This document shows, piece after piece, positions 34,854-47,990 of a stretch of 64,000 bases of DNA (its first letter is position 1; each line of letters starts with the position of its first letter). Origin of the DNA: Rhyacichthys aspro (Eukaryota; Chordata; Actinopteri; Gobiiformes; Rhyacichthyidae); NCBI GenBank assembly GCA_036850595.1, contig CM072149.1, positions 658,001-722,000 on the forward strand, given 5' to 3'. A program made the position numbers and the translations under genes. The notes under the pieces are model-generated. The model was given only the letters and a program-made list of their open reading frames with translations, was not told where the DNA came from and made no database searches.

Positions 34854-36440
34854 TTTACTGTTTTACAAGTTTGTAATGGAGTCTGAATCTTTCCCACAAT
34901 GCATCATGAAACATAGCAAATGGGACTTGGACAGGACAAAAAGTTCAACAAAACCACAGCAGCATGATCTGTTTATGTGGAGATAAAATCCAGCCTCCAT
35001 CCTTTTCCCAAAGCCATTTCGGTGAACAGAATGATGTCTATAACTGTACATACCCAAGTTTAGATTAAACAGGTCACATTTACACTTTAAAGATCCTCTC
35101 TATAATATTGGAATATTACAGGTTGTGCCACCAGTACGTCTATTTCAGTCATGTATCCTATTTAGGTTAAATGAGTGAGACAGCAAAATGTAGAGCCACT
35201 GTAAACTGAAATTCTGTTTAAATGTACACACCATACAAGGTCTTTCCACAATATACGTAAGCAAAACAAAAGTACAGTGTAAACATATCATTTTTAATTT
35301 TGTCCCCGGACACACACACACAAGTACATCATTGCATTTTTATAAATCTTTCAAACGGTACTGGCACAGTGACTGAAAAAATACTAGAAATAATGGGCTC
35401 ACCTGAGACAAAACGACATAAAAAAATGCACGGGTGTATTTTTCGAGAAACAAAAAAACATTGTGCCGGTGCAGTGTTGTTGCCCGAGAAAGGTATGAAA
35501 ATCCCTTTGACCTAAAGCAAACCTCAAGACATGTTTTTCCTTTCCACAAAGTTGTGTTGAAGCGAACTAGATGAAACGGCGGAGGTGTCACACGCAGGCT
35601 GAGAGGTAAAAGATGTTCAGAGCCGTCAAATCAGCGCTGGATCCAAAGTGGTGCAGAGTCGAAGCGAAAGAGGGAGAGACATGGGGCGCTGTATGTAAAA
35701 GAGGAGAGATCAACCGTACAGTCATGTCATGGCCCAAGGCAAGAGCTGCAGATGTAACAAAGAGCGGGCTGCGATTGTCAAGAGGCATGGATAATGATAG
35801 CTTTGCATGTAGGGTACAAGGCAAACATCAAGGCCATGCATCGCACTGCAGGACTTTAAAGGCTGTGGCGAGTGAGGGGGCCATGGGAGCAAAGATGGCC
35901 ACGTTATGGCCCCCAGTGGCTCCCCTCTGATGGCAGAGAGGGGCAGGTAACGCCGAACAAAGCAAATTGGACGTGTACAGTGCGGAGCCGACACAGTCCT
36001 CTGTTTTATTTTGAGGGGTTTTGTCTTGGAAAGTTTGCTTCTTTCTTCTGGATGTGTTTGATCTGTCAGCATGTACTGCACTAACTCTTGATGAGTGTCA
36101 AATATGGGCCAGGCCGCTGCACGCAAACTACGAATGAACGCAAACAATTAAAAAAAAGCCCAGGTAAAAGCTTATTGTCAAAATGAAACAATACGTCAAT
36201 GTCCCTTATATTTTGTTGCGTAGTTGATGCTACAAATGAACCATTGTGCATCTTTTTAATCGCTTTATTTCAACACATATAAAGCAAACTGCCGCAAAAA
36301 CAAGTGAGCTAACTTTTTATTTTTATTATTTTGTCAGAGAGTAGATTAGTCTGAGGAAAAAAAATGGATAAACCTTTTTTTTGTGGGTCTTTTTTAAATG
36401 CTGTGTGGTTGAGGATGAAGATATAAAGTGGTTTACTGCA
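34854..36440. other. Unique sequence, no gene supported
   Basis: The block 35570-36150 is moderately GC-rich with overlapping open frames on both strands (105 plus, 141 minus) but no recognisable domain, so it is more likely noncoding. The rest is AT-rich. Confidence 0.4.
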
Positions 36441-36815
36441 GACAGGTGCTTGAAATCCTTGAAAATGCTTGAATTTCAAGCTAGTGTTTTCAAGGTTGTA
36501 AAAGTCCTTGAATTTTGTGCTTGAAAGTGCTTGAAATTCTGATTGTGTTGCTTTAATAATTCACAAACTCACTGAGTAATTTTATTGGACACTTCATCCA
36601 ATAAATTAACAACTTATTGATCACACGAGTTTCATTTTTGAAGTATTCAACAATTTAAACAAAGTCTTTTTTTATGCCACAATGGATTTGAATGAGAAAA
36701 ACTACATTAGGTATCTATGTATGTCAACATGTGATTTACCGCAGTTGTAAGGTGCTTGAAAACATGAAAACACACCTTGAAAGTGCTTGAAAAGTGCTGG
36801 AATTTGAACTTAGAA
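36441..36815 (+). repeat. Interspersed repeat with recurrent TGCTTGAAA motifs
   Basis: The motif TGCTTGAA or CCTTGAA occurs many times in two clusters: 36447-36538 (GGTGCTTGAAATCCTTGAAA..., GTGCTTGAAAGTGCTTGAAA) and 36750-36802 (GGTGCTTGAAAACATGAAAA, CTTGAAAGTGCTTGAAAAGT). About 210 bp of AT-rich sequence separates them. I recognise this wording from common fish repeats but cannot name the family. No clean terminal repeats or target duplications were found. Confidence 0.5.
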
Positions 36816-38080
36816 CAACCTGATGATACAGCCTCATGTTTCATGTTAACTGTTTCAAGTTAGGCTTGAGAATATAGTCTGTAGAAGTGGTTGGGGTGAA
36901 TTGTCCTGGTGGAGAGAGTTGTGTTCAGTGTCCTCGTCTCTATACTGCAGCCTATGACATGTCCAGCCTTCTAGATAGGTTTATCGATCCGGCTAATGTC
37001 TCTATTTTTGTTGCTGCTTAAAGATAAAGACAAAAGAAGCTAACGTTAAACCTGACTCGTTTGTAATATCAAATGCTAACAAACACAGCTGAGTAATCAT
37101 CAAGTTATTCATAAATATCGATGGTAACACAAACGGGTAATGAACACCACGTTTATTACTCAGCAAGTGCATTTTTGGAAGCACTTGAACACATCGTTAG
37201 ACTAGCTTGTTCTTCTAAAAGTTGTACGACGTGACTGATCAAAACGAGTGTAAGGTGTTTAGTTTTAAATCGTATAATCGGAAGAAAATACTGCGACTTT
37301 CTCTTAGTGCATGTAAATGTACTGATAATCAGAGTCATGTCACACTGCTGTGCAAGATTATGTACGTACACATGCTACAGCCTTGTTGGGTGAACTGTCA
37401 ATGTCCTCACGAGAAGTATGTTTTGTGGGAATTGTGGGAAGTTTTCACGGAAATCATGTGTGCCTCTCCCCCTTTTAGAGTGATCAGTGGTTATTTGCTC
37501 TAGGACCTCGTTAAACAACCACTCTTCATCCTCTTCAAGGCCCTCATAACTTCCCTTGCTAATCCTTTCTACCTAGAAACATTAAATATTGAATGGGGAT
37601 AATATTTCAAACAGATTCTGTAGCCGAATCTACATTAACATTGTTCTGTGTAGCCATATAGTTAACAAAGAAGAGCTTGTTACAGCTGTCGTTACGATAA
37701 TCCGTCATCACAAACACACGTACCAGTTCTACCACACCGTTGAACCAGAAGATTTTTGTGACTTTTTAAACTAAAAATTGCAAGAATCCAGCTCTTCAAG
37801 GTAAAATTAGATCCTAACAAAGGATTAAACCAGGACTAAACAAGTACTAACCTAAACCGCAACTAATTCAGTGCAAAAAACAACGTACTCAAGGCACAAA
37901 AGGCATCCTCTGTGTGTGCTTTTCTTCAGGCAAATGGGACAAACATTAAAACTAATTCCCCAATGCTTTTATAATAGATGCGCCAGACTTTGTTTTGAAT
38001 TTCTTATACAAAATCTAACCTATTTTCTCGGTGCATATGGCCAAATACATCACTCCAGTATTGAGTCACTTCTATAATCA
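36816..38080. other. Unique sequence, no gene seen
   Basis: Several short frames are open but none is recognisable. A short degenerate run (GATTAAACCAGGACTAAACAAGTACTAACC) lies at about 37822-37855. Confidence 0.45.
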
Positions 38081-38520
38081 TTATCTTGACACCTGCTAAA
38101 TGAGTGATTTGGAAAAATACCGTGATTTTTTTCTAATAGCGAGTGATATTTTTCAGTGCATTGCATTAACTCTCCGTTTGACACCGGGTGCAACATGACT
38201 GAGTTTATTCCACTAAAACTGTCTTCCTCTGCACATTTGGCCCAGGAAATGTGTTTGCTCTCTTCACAGTCGGTGCATTTCTTGCTATATCATAGACTTC
38301 AGGAGCAATTAATGAAATTATGATGGAGAGCTGGAGTTAGTTCAGGCAGGCATGCAGCAGTTCCCCTCGGAGTATTTATGTCTTGATTTCGTGTGTACTT
38401 TGGTAAAGAGTGCAACTTTTCACTTGGCGGGACTCCTCTTAATGGCCATTGGCTGCCAAATGTTTCTTCTGAAGCCATAAACATCATTTTTCCACAGCCT
38501 TTTTTTTTCAAAACAAAAAT
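38080..38520. promoter_or_regulatory. Candidate conserved noncoding block
   Basis: High-complexity sequence contains TAATGAAATTATGATGG (near 38310), TTGATTTCGTGTG and CTTAATGGCCATTGG and is bounded by AT-rich sequence. No protein-like frame. Possible conserved regulatory DNA, by texture only. Confidence 0.25.
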
Positions 38521-41220
38521 AACCGTTGAAAACTTTATTCTCTAGCCAATCCAATTATAAGGACTTTCAAAAGTTCGTCAGTAAATGCCACACAGTGTGA
38601 CAGCAGAAGAGTGGCACTTTTCACATAATGAACATAGGAAAAAAAATCATGCTTGAAAAGAATGCTTGGTGTTTGGTAATGATATCCCAAATTTATTCCA
38701 CAAAAGTATTAACGATGAAATCTTTAGTGTTTAGATTTTTTACTATTTGGCTGTTTTTCTGTAACTGTTAAGCTTGGGTAGGATCTCGGCAAGAGGCCAA
38801 CCAAATATTATACTCTGATATTATTATTATATTATATGATAGGGGAAGTATAAGAGTATAAAATAGTAACCAAACAAGGTCTTTACACAAGAAACAAAGC
38901 AATGAATGATTTAGGATAAGCATAAGAATAAATCCAACGGCCTATGGCTACTTTGAATAAATCTAATGTGCCATTTTAAAAACACACATGCTTAATAATA
39001 CTTTTTTTTTTTTTAACTTTCTATTGTTTTTAGTCATAGTTACTTGGCTATAGGATGAATATGTAATGTATCAGTTGGCTTGCACATTGCAATATTTGTT
39101 TTCAAATTAATACATCTATTATAGAAAAAAAACAAAAAAACAATAACAGCACCTCAACTCTTAATCTAACAAAAAATGAAGACCAAACTTGAATCATATT
39201 GTTTGAATCACAGAGTGGCAGCACAGTCCTCTTAGCTCGGTGGCCCCTGCGCTGCCAGCAGGAGGGGCCCGGCGGGGGGCCCGTTCCCCTTAGGCCAGTG
39301 GTTGATCTTCTGCTGATGCTTAAAGCTCATGTTTGACTGAGGCCTTGTCTGGGACGGGACAGTAATGAGACAACAGTCGTCAGGACATGTCTCGTTCAAA
39401 GGTTAAGCACACCATTAAGGCTGGGGCTGAAGGCAAGGGCTGAGCGCTGGTCGATGTGGACCTTCTCTGTGATGAGACCTGCCTCTGTCACCGGCCTCTC
39501 ATGAACCACTCAGAGATGAATGTCAGTTAGACAAAAATGATAAAGTTTGACTTGCAGTGAAGGAAGTCTAACTTTATGATCCTACGTCCAAGCAACTCCT
39601 GTTTTGAATGTTTCTGGAAAGAACTTGCATCAGCATTATTTGAGTCAGCTTATAGTATATTTTCAGAGTCACAAACACCAAACTTTCAGTTCTTGGTAAG
39701 TTTCAGCATGTCTCTGTCTCCAAAAAATAATTTTTCTGAGAAATGTTTGCTCCAAATACAAACAGCAAAAAGCAGCGTAATATTAATAAAACCATAAAAT
39801 ATAATATTAGCGTGGTAACAACAACATAAATAAAAGCTATAGCAATGATTTGTGCTATGGAACATGAGTTTTCCATCAGTGGGTGCCAAATAGAAATTGC
39901 GAAATAATAGTGCGTGCAGATGTTGAGAGGAGAAAGTCTTATTTATGGTTTATTTGACCAAGACATAGCACCAGATAAAAGCTGCAAAGAGCTTGTTTTC
40001 ATAGTTTCAAGCAGCAGTTAACAGTTACTGTCACTGTTGTAAAGAGTTGATATGATGCCAGTATTCAGTGTACGGCCCAGTTCTATTTGTGGTGTCTCTG
40101 CACTGATTTGCTCGCCTTAGCGTTCTTGCCATAGCATACCAATTTTATCTATAAAGCATTTTTTGAAAACGTGCTGTTCACAAGCAATAAAAAGCAATAA
40201 AAGAGTTAAAACACAAAAAAAACACAATACAATTCAATTGCAAAAAAAGATAAAACAATTTAAAAACCACACAAAACACCAAGTGAATAAATAACTCAAG
40301 TTAAAAACACAAAGGCACTAAAAACATAAAGATAATAAATGTCCACTATCACTCAACATTTATACAGGAGTATCTGCTGAACCAAGTGCACGATTTATTC
40401 TGTTTCATGTCAGCGAACCATCAAAGATAAAAGAAAAAAATGTGGAGAGGTGGATGGATGGATATGCAAAACTCAGTATTTCTCAAGAAAATATGTTACA
40501 GTTGATTCTGAGCACACACAAAAAAATTAGAATATATGCCTCGATAAAGTTAAAGCTTCTCTTCAGGTTATATTTTTACCTCATTTGAGTTCCTTGTGAA
40601 AAAGAACCACACTCCAACCAAAAGTTACCTTACACATGACATTAACCTCATTTACTGTGTCTGTCTTCATCTTAAAGCGTGCGGTACCGACAATACGATT
40701 GCCAAGTAGAACAGAAAAACAAAACTAGAATAGCAGTCTGTGATTTTTACATCCTATTCTGAATAATATATACACATTTTTTTAAGTGAAGACATAAACC
40801 TTTCTATAATTGTCTTATAAAGTCTGTCTTTCTGTTGTGGTGTTAATTAAAAATGGGTGGTGCTTGAAGGGGTTGAGGCTAAACGTTTGATGATAATTAA
40901 CATAAGGAAACATATTTAACTGAACAAAACGGTCAATATTGATCTTTTGAAGTAACACAATAATAGAGCTAATGGCAAACTCCGCTGTAAACAATGGGGA
41001 CGTACTGATTTAAATGAATGTAAAGATCTCCATTTTGCGGTGAATAAACTTGAAGTACTATAAAGTCATTTGATAGTAGTTGAAAAAGGTAAAAATGGCT
41101 TTTCACAAAAGTCATATGTTTCCACTCTTAAAAGAAAAGCCCTCACGGCACTTACTCATTTAAATGAATGGAAATTTTGGGGGTGAAATTAATTTATTCA
41201 TCAAATTAAAGCAAATGATT
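38521..41220. other. AT-rich unique sequence, no gene seen
   Basis: Mostly A/T-rich. A small GC-rich island lies at 39230-39500 without a recognisable gene. A (GGAT)n trace lies near 40450. Confidence 0.45.
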
Positions 41221-42050
41221 TCAGTTTTTTAATCATCCTCTGTCTGTGCTCCAGAGCCTGGGGTCGTTCATTTCTCCTGTCTCTAAAACTCACATCAGGG
41301 CGCTCACGCAGCCCTCACCCTCTCCGTCATTTACCGCACTTTCACATTTCTCCAGTCCGCTGTTTACACTCCGAAAGGTGATTGGCCGTCTTTGCCAAGT
41401 GTTCGCCCCGAGCCGATCAGACCCCTTTTTTGGCTTGGAGATAAAGTTCTATATCTATTAAATAATGAGCGGCGTCTGAAGGTTGCAAAAGCGTGCGTTT
41501 ACTCATGTGGGACTCCTCCGCTGATGAAAGCCAATCCCTGAATTTGTGACAAGACCCTTGAAAGACAGAAGCCTTGTTTATCAATTTGCTTTTAACATCA
41601 CAAAGATCACGCAGAAGAGCGCTTTGTTTTATCTTTCTTCAAAGCTCCTTCCATCACCGCTTTTTGTGCATTCTGAGTATAGGTTTGTGCAAGCATATGC
41701 AGAGCGTCGCCCCCTTGAAGACAGAGCACATTCATGTCTGATTCTCTATCCTGTCTCTTTTGAAAGATTTGTCCCTCAAGGCTTGTGTACACAGCCAATA
41801 AGGCCGTTTCGACAAAGCAAGGTGGAAGTATGTAACAAGCTTCCCTCTTCTCGTTTCACAGGCCTTTCTCGCCGCAACTTGACAGGGACAGCCCTCTGCC
41901 TGTTTGATGTGGGCTTGACGGTCAAGGATAATGGTGTGTCATGGGACCATTGTCATCCCTCTCAATGGATGGTCGATGGGCGAGGCGGAGGGGGCCAGAC
42001 ATATGAATCTACCTTTTTTTTTTTGCAGTGTTTCTATAAAATCTGAAGCT
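41221..42050. other. High-complexity block with a 166-codon open frame, not called as gene
   Basis: The plus frame 41546-42046 is the longest non-repeat open frame in the window. Its translation (MTRPLKDRSLVYQF...) has no domain I recognise and the end is repeat-like (GRGGGGQ, FFFL). A splice-like CTTCTCGTTTCACAGGCC lies at about 41848. Conserved noncoding DNA is as likely as a coding exon. Confidence 0.3.
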
Positions 42051-44126
42051 ACGTTGAAGTAGAATCTTGAAACGTGGCGAAAAAAACTGCAAATTAGGTG
42101 CATATCTATGAAGTTTAAAGAAAAAAGTCGAAATAGAAGAACTGGATAGTGCTTTTTAGGAGTTTTAAAGGGTTAACTCGCACTCACTCTTTCTTGGAAC
42201 TTGTATAGGTCTTGTATTTGAGCATTCGAGAACATAAACAGTGCCGTGACTGCATTTCATTTTATGTGAACTCATGAAATCAGTTTGGTTCTGGGTTCGA
42301 CCGTTCTCACAGATGCAAGAATGTATGGACATAATTGCTTTTTCTCCCCACACTCAAATATTATTTCAGATTGCCACTTTGCAAAAAGGTGAAGAATTTT
42401 CAGCAACAGTGCTTAAGGTGCAGAAGGTAAAATGCCCACCATGGCCGCCATTTTTGTTAATAAAAATGGTGCCGACATGACCAGGTTTTAGAACAAATTC
42501 GAGTTGCTTTTCTTCCGTTTTGCAATGACCATTACACTTCAGTAAAAATGATTAAGTTAAATAAATCAGAGTGGTTTTTTTTCTTTTTTTGCAAGTTTAG
42601 ACTGAAAGAATAATTAACACAAGACTAATAACAAACATGAAAAAAAAAAAAAACATGAAAATGAGAAACACTAGTCATATCAGAGTACAGAGTAAGGTTC
42701 TTCTGTTCAATCTCTTCTGAAGTCATCTTAATCATCAACAATACCTTGGTCATATGTCAATAATAAATAAATAATTGCCCAGACTCTAGGCTTGTACAAG
42801 TTTGGTTTTTATTTATTCTTAGGCTGTTTTTGTGTTGTATATTTTTCCAATTTTCCCATTTTTTGGACTTGTTTTCTGAGATTCATAGTAATTCTTTCTA
42901 TTTATTTGTCCTTTCCACTTTTGTAAGATTATGTTGTTTTTTCCCCAATTTTTTCTCACTTCTTTCATGAACGCTGTTCTTAATGTTATCTGGGAGCTTT
43001 CCAAGTCAAATTAAACAAGAGAATTCATATTTATATTAAAGATGTATGATAGTTGACACAATGTCTTTCTTTAGTTTCAGCTTTATTGCTTATACTCACT
43101 GGCCTGAAGGACTTGTGAGTGTTTGCAGTTGTAAGGACAGAGATGTTTCATAAATTCTCTTCAAAATATTACTTTTTTTTAGAAATACAGGTGTACATTT
43201 TGACCCTTAACATTTTTATAAAAATACAAATATCGTCTTCTCTGTTGACTGGTGTGACCTGATCTGAATTCTGACACCCTCACATGACTCCTTCGGCTAA
43301 TCCCTGACAAACTTTTCTCCGTGCCGCTCTACCCTTCTTATTTCCACATTCACGTCTTCTCAGTGTCAAACAAAGCCCTGAAAAGTCTGATCATTTTTTG
43401 TTTGGATAGAATCTAACAAGGATCCCTTTCTCTTTGATGTAATTAAGCTCCTGAGGCTTGATCTGGGCGTCACAGTTAATTTTTCGCCGAGCATCGCGGG
43501 GAGCTATCAGAAGACATCAGACGTCAGCCACTCTTTCAAGCTTCACGGCACCTCGTTTTTCCTTCACCTCGTCTAAAAAGACAAGCAAGGGAAAAACAAA
43601 CGGACTCCGGCCCCCCTCCTCTTCTCCCTTCTTTACTGGCTGACAACTCTACCCATGCTACCGCTGCTCTAATAGTCCTCCTTATCTCCACGCTAGCATC
43701 CCCCAGGCTCCTTTTTGTACAACCAGCAGAATTGCCCACCTGTAGACGCGGGGGTTGAGAGGAGGGGGTTTTCGGCAGTTTTTCTTTAATGGGACTTGTG
43801 TTTCTGTCACGACCCCTCCCACATAACTAATGATGAGTCGGAGTAGCCCCGCTGTGAGGTGTCCTCATCCTGTGGTAAGGCAAGACTAGACTCAAATTAT
43901 GGACTGACGTTTCTTTGGTTTGGGGGTCTCAGAGAAGGTCTTTGGAGAAGTGGAGGGTCCGGAGTAGTCGAAGGACATGCTTTCTGGGATATTCTGGGTA
44001 ATTTGTCCAAGTGTCCATTTAGGTTAAGCATGCAAGACAGCTATTGACTGATAATGTGTAAAAAAACCAGACATAATGATGCAAAAAGAAGAAAAAACTA
44101 TATCTGTGTCATCAATAATATATTGC
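42051..44126. other. Unique sequence, no gene supported
   Basis: AT-rich to 43240, with a 14-A run near 42640. The block 43250-43800 is moderate GC, pyrimidine-biased and without a recognisable gene. Confidence 0.45.
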
Positions 44127-44625
44127 TAACACTTTATTTTAAAGTCCACCTATTAACCATTAACTAACTGCTAATTAGCATGCTTATTAGTGGTTAATTA
44201 GCTCTTAATTGGTATTTATAAAGCACCTATTAATCCCTTATTCTGTGTGACCATATTCTACAACTAATTAGCAACTAACTAACATTTTCCCCTTAATAAA
44301 CTCATAATTACTGCTAATTAGTAGGAAGTAAGGAAGTTGTTGAACATAAATTATGAGCTTAATAAGCTTTGTGGAGTATGAGCGTTATTAGGGTATAGTA
44401 CCACAGGAATAGTCATTCTTCCTTATTAACACCTAATAAATAGGGACAATTCTTACGTAACAAAGCACCCCAAAAGAGGTATTAGGAGTGTGCAAGTAAC
44501 TCTTAATTAAGTCTTTCTAACTCAGAATATGTACCCTATTCTAAAGTGGCACTATACCCTAATAACGCTCATGCTAATTAGCAGTTAGTTAATGGTTAAT
44601 AGGTGGACCTTAAAACAAAGTGTTA
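44127..44625. mobile_element. MITE-like element with about 56-bp terminal inverted repeats
   Basis: The left end TAACACTTTATTTTAAAGTC...CTAATTAGCATG is matched by the right end CATGCTAATTAGCAGTTAGT...AAAGTGTTA as an inverted repeat of about 56 bp with only two or three mismatches. The 499-bp interior is non-coding. A second inverted pair is nested inside: GTATGAGCGTTATTAGGGTA (44377-) against TACCCTAATAACGCTCATG (44557-). The ends resemble a repeat widespread in fish. No convincing target duplication (flanks AATATATTGC / AAATATATTA), so superfamily is not assigned. Confidence 0.85.
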
Positions 44626-45984
44626 AAATATATTAATTAAAGCTTAGTTAAACTTGATCAGGCCACTTAACTAGACTACTGTCCTCATTTTAAATCCATA
44701 GACATGTACAGAACACAAAGTATCATCACCTGAAATCAGAACTTGTTTTAGCTCGAGTGCGTTCTGCAATTCCAATTAAACCACTATGAAACCAACGTAC
44801 ATTTCTCATCAATTTCTCTTCAACTCTACGAATAAAATCAGACATGAACATGAGTTTCCTGAGCCCCTGCTGAAACTTTTAGGTAAAAGTGGGGCGTAAC
44901 AATGACAAGTCTTTTGACCAAAATGAGACAAAACGGAGGGACTGCCCATTGTTCTTTGTAAACGGAGCCAAAGTTCAAGGGTGGATTAGTTTTGTGACAG
45001 AAGAAGCTTAGAGACAACGCTGTGATTTGTCTTCTGTGTCCTCCCCCGTTTTTCTTCTGTTTCACTTTGCTCATCCCGACCCTTGGCTGACAGACACTCA
45101 GCCCGTGTTCAAAGCCTAATCTTCCACCTCTAGGTAGCACGGCTCGAGCTTGAAATCTATGTCTCCTCTGCCTCTAAGTGTGTGTGTGTAGGGGGGGAGA
45201 TAAAGGCACATTAGACAGACATTTCCTCTCAATTGCTGAAACAATAAGCCCTATTTATCGCCCATTTGAAAAAGGGTTGACGTGGCGCTGAAATAGAGAA
45301 AGCTTTCATCTCCGTGGCATATTAAACTGTCACAGTGCTTAACTTTAAATTAAGGTGACACGCCACTGACTTGGGGATGTCACTAATAGTGCAACGGCGA
45401 CCTGCTAATAAAAATACAGTATGACACGTTTGCTTTAACTAAACCTCCGCTGTCAGATTACGCCGGTGACATCTTCAACTTTTCGTGCATCACCGTGACA
45501 CTTGGAACAAATGCTATTCGGCGTTCGAGAGCGGGACAAAGAAAGTGAATGGCATTGTCCCGAGGTGCGTCGGCATGAAACGATGACACGCGCTTGTGTG
45601 AGGTGGATGGAATAAAACGGGTGTGTTCTGTGATCGGTATGTGGCCTCGATGTTCAGACAGAGCTTTAAAGGATCGAAGGCACATTAGTCTAAAGTCGGA
45701 GTTAAGCGTAGAGTTCAGTAAGGAACAACAGGCTTGGTGGGTTTTATTTTTTCTTTACGGCTGGTTTTGACTCATGAAAACTTGAAACATAAAGCAAATT
45801 TTGATGATGTTGTAAATGAAATGTGTTCCTTTTCATTTTGGAGTGATAAAATTGAAAAGTGTGTGACTTTCTGAGTGGAGGTTACATAAGGTTGGATAAG
45901 TCCGTGGAGATGTATGTTTGTGTCTATGTCTTTTGCCTTATGAGTTTATAATGCCGTTGATGACAATATGATAGAGCATTGTGT
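44626..45984. other. Unique sequence, no gene supported
   Basis: The block 45200-45700 is high-complexity and could contain conserved noncoding sequence. Open frames (100 codons minus at 44838-45140, 75 minus at 45458-45685) are unrecognised. Confidence 0.4.
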
Positions 45985-46155
45985 TTCTATTCAGAGGACC
46001 ACTGTGGTGGAAAGATTAGTGCACCTGGTTTGGGTAAGGGAGTTTGGGGGTCCACATTCCCTGGGGAGCCATTCCAGACACAGTCTTTGGCTGGTCCCCA
46101 GTCCGGGTAAATGGAGGGGATTGTGTCAGAAAGGTTATGTGCCAAGCTACTCCAG
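45985..46155 (+). repeat. SINE-like fish repeat remnant
   Basis: The sequence CCATTCCAGACACAGTCTTT, GGCTGGTCCCCAGTCCGGGT and AAATGGAGGGGATTGTGTCA then GAAAGGTTATGTGCCAAGC resembles the end of an abundant teleost repeat ('ggtgaccagtc..gggta..ggagggttgtgtcaggaagggcatccgg..gtgccaa'). The 5' half is decayed. Assignment by recognition only. Confidence 0.5.
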
Positions 46156-47990
46156 ACAGGGATAAGGAGAAAGGTGCTAACTTATTGCATTTGTCGGTGG
46201 AACTGTTATGAATATTGCAAATTATCAGTAACAGTAGCCTTCACTGCTTTTTGAGCTAATCTAGTTTCCAAAACCAGTCAGTATAAAGGAGTTGGGATAA
46301 AAACTAAATCACTGACATAATATGAAATAAATGATGATGATTTTTAGAGTGGTTTAGGCAGAAATATCATGCTTATGTTTATGGTAAACAGCAGGATATT
46401 GTGTTTTTAATTTAAAAGTTAATCAGTACTCACCAAAACTACAGCTGATTTATTCATCCAAATCATTCTAGTCCAAAGTTTTTCCATAGGTCTGGGACTG
46501 GACTTGGGCAGTTTGAAATAAATGAATGAACTGATCAATGGGGTATATTTTGCCAGTGTCATTTCAGGTCTGGGTGCATGACATGGTCACAGTATGCTCT
46601 GTCATCACTTGGTCTTCTTGGTTTGTGTGGTTTGGACTACAGCGCCAGTGATGATAGGTGGAACATTACGCACACATGAAGCACAATTGAAACACCACAT
46701 ATAAAGCGTTCATATGAACTTATCGCCTCGTGTTACAGGCTCCTTTTTAAGCAGTGCCCCTGAGCTGACTCATACGTCCTTTGCCTTTTACATAATCTTG
46801 TTCAACAGTGACTGTGATTCAAATTTCCTCCAACAAAGTCCCCTTCAGTCAGAGAGAGGGGCCCGTGATTAGAGCCTTGACGCTGACTCAACACTCTGTG
46901 TTTCCAATTAACTGAAGGAGGCCTGGGACGACATGGGCCACTGGGCTGTTCCTCACCAGCACACACTCACATACTCTCAGTTTAGCCAGACTCAGGCAGC
47001 ACTGAAAACACTTATTGTGCAGATTCCTTTAATACAATCAAAATGTCCTTTGTTTCCACTACAATGTAAAAAAAAAAGGATATATAAAATTCTGTCAGAA
47101 CTAAAACACTTTACTACACAATCTTAATTTCTACAGTGAAATTCTGACAAATAGGAGCTGCTGATAATTTACTGATAAGACCGCATTGTATGATACATAC
47201 TGTATTATTAACACTGTATCTGTCATTCAACATTTTCACAATAGATTTGTTTCTAAAGTCCAATTCCTGGTAACCAAAAAGTGTTACAATAGTAAACATA
47301 TTTTACTGTTAAAACTGAACCACAACAACCACGTTTTAATTTTTATTTTTTTAATACACATTTGTTTACAGTGCATTTTTACCTCAGACGACACATATTC
47401 ACATAACCAGGTTCGGGAGTTCACTGTATTTGTATCATATTCAGATTTGTATTAGAGCAGTCAGTTTGTATTCTCCTAAATAAACAGGAAGAGTGCACAA
47501 AACACAAAAATTCAAATATCAGTCGAGATAATCATGGCGCCGAATAACAATGGGACAGTTTAATACATAAATATTAGACGGAGAAAGAACATTTGCACAG
47601 AATATTTTCCTGTGGCTGTGGTAAATGGATTAGTAGTGACCCAGAGGTGACCCAGGGTCGGAAATGACCTGCCCAAGATGATATTAAAATAGGTTTGGAC
47701 TTGGTTTAGTCCTGGTGTGTAGCCCGGTTTTAGTCCAATCCTTGTCTAGTAATGGTTTTCGAAAATGTACCAAAATATACCAGAAATGACCTGATGAAAC
47801 CGACCAAGACAATTCAGTTTATAAATCATAAACCTGTTTGGTCATGAAGCTAAAATGGTTAAATCTGCTTTGTTTTCGAGGGTTTAAGGAGTGGTTAGAG
47901 GGTGTTGTGACGCAAACGTACGGAGAATGTATGTGTGCATTTGGGTTGATAAAGCTATTTGTCGTCTGAGCTTTGAGCCTGCAGTAAAAC
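46156..47990. other. Unique AT-rich sequence, no gene seen
   Basis: No recognisable gene. A short run GGTTTAGTCCTGG...GGTTTTAGTCCAATCC at 47702-47745 shares its core, inverted, with 37822-37855. Confidence 0.45.
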
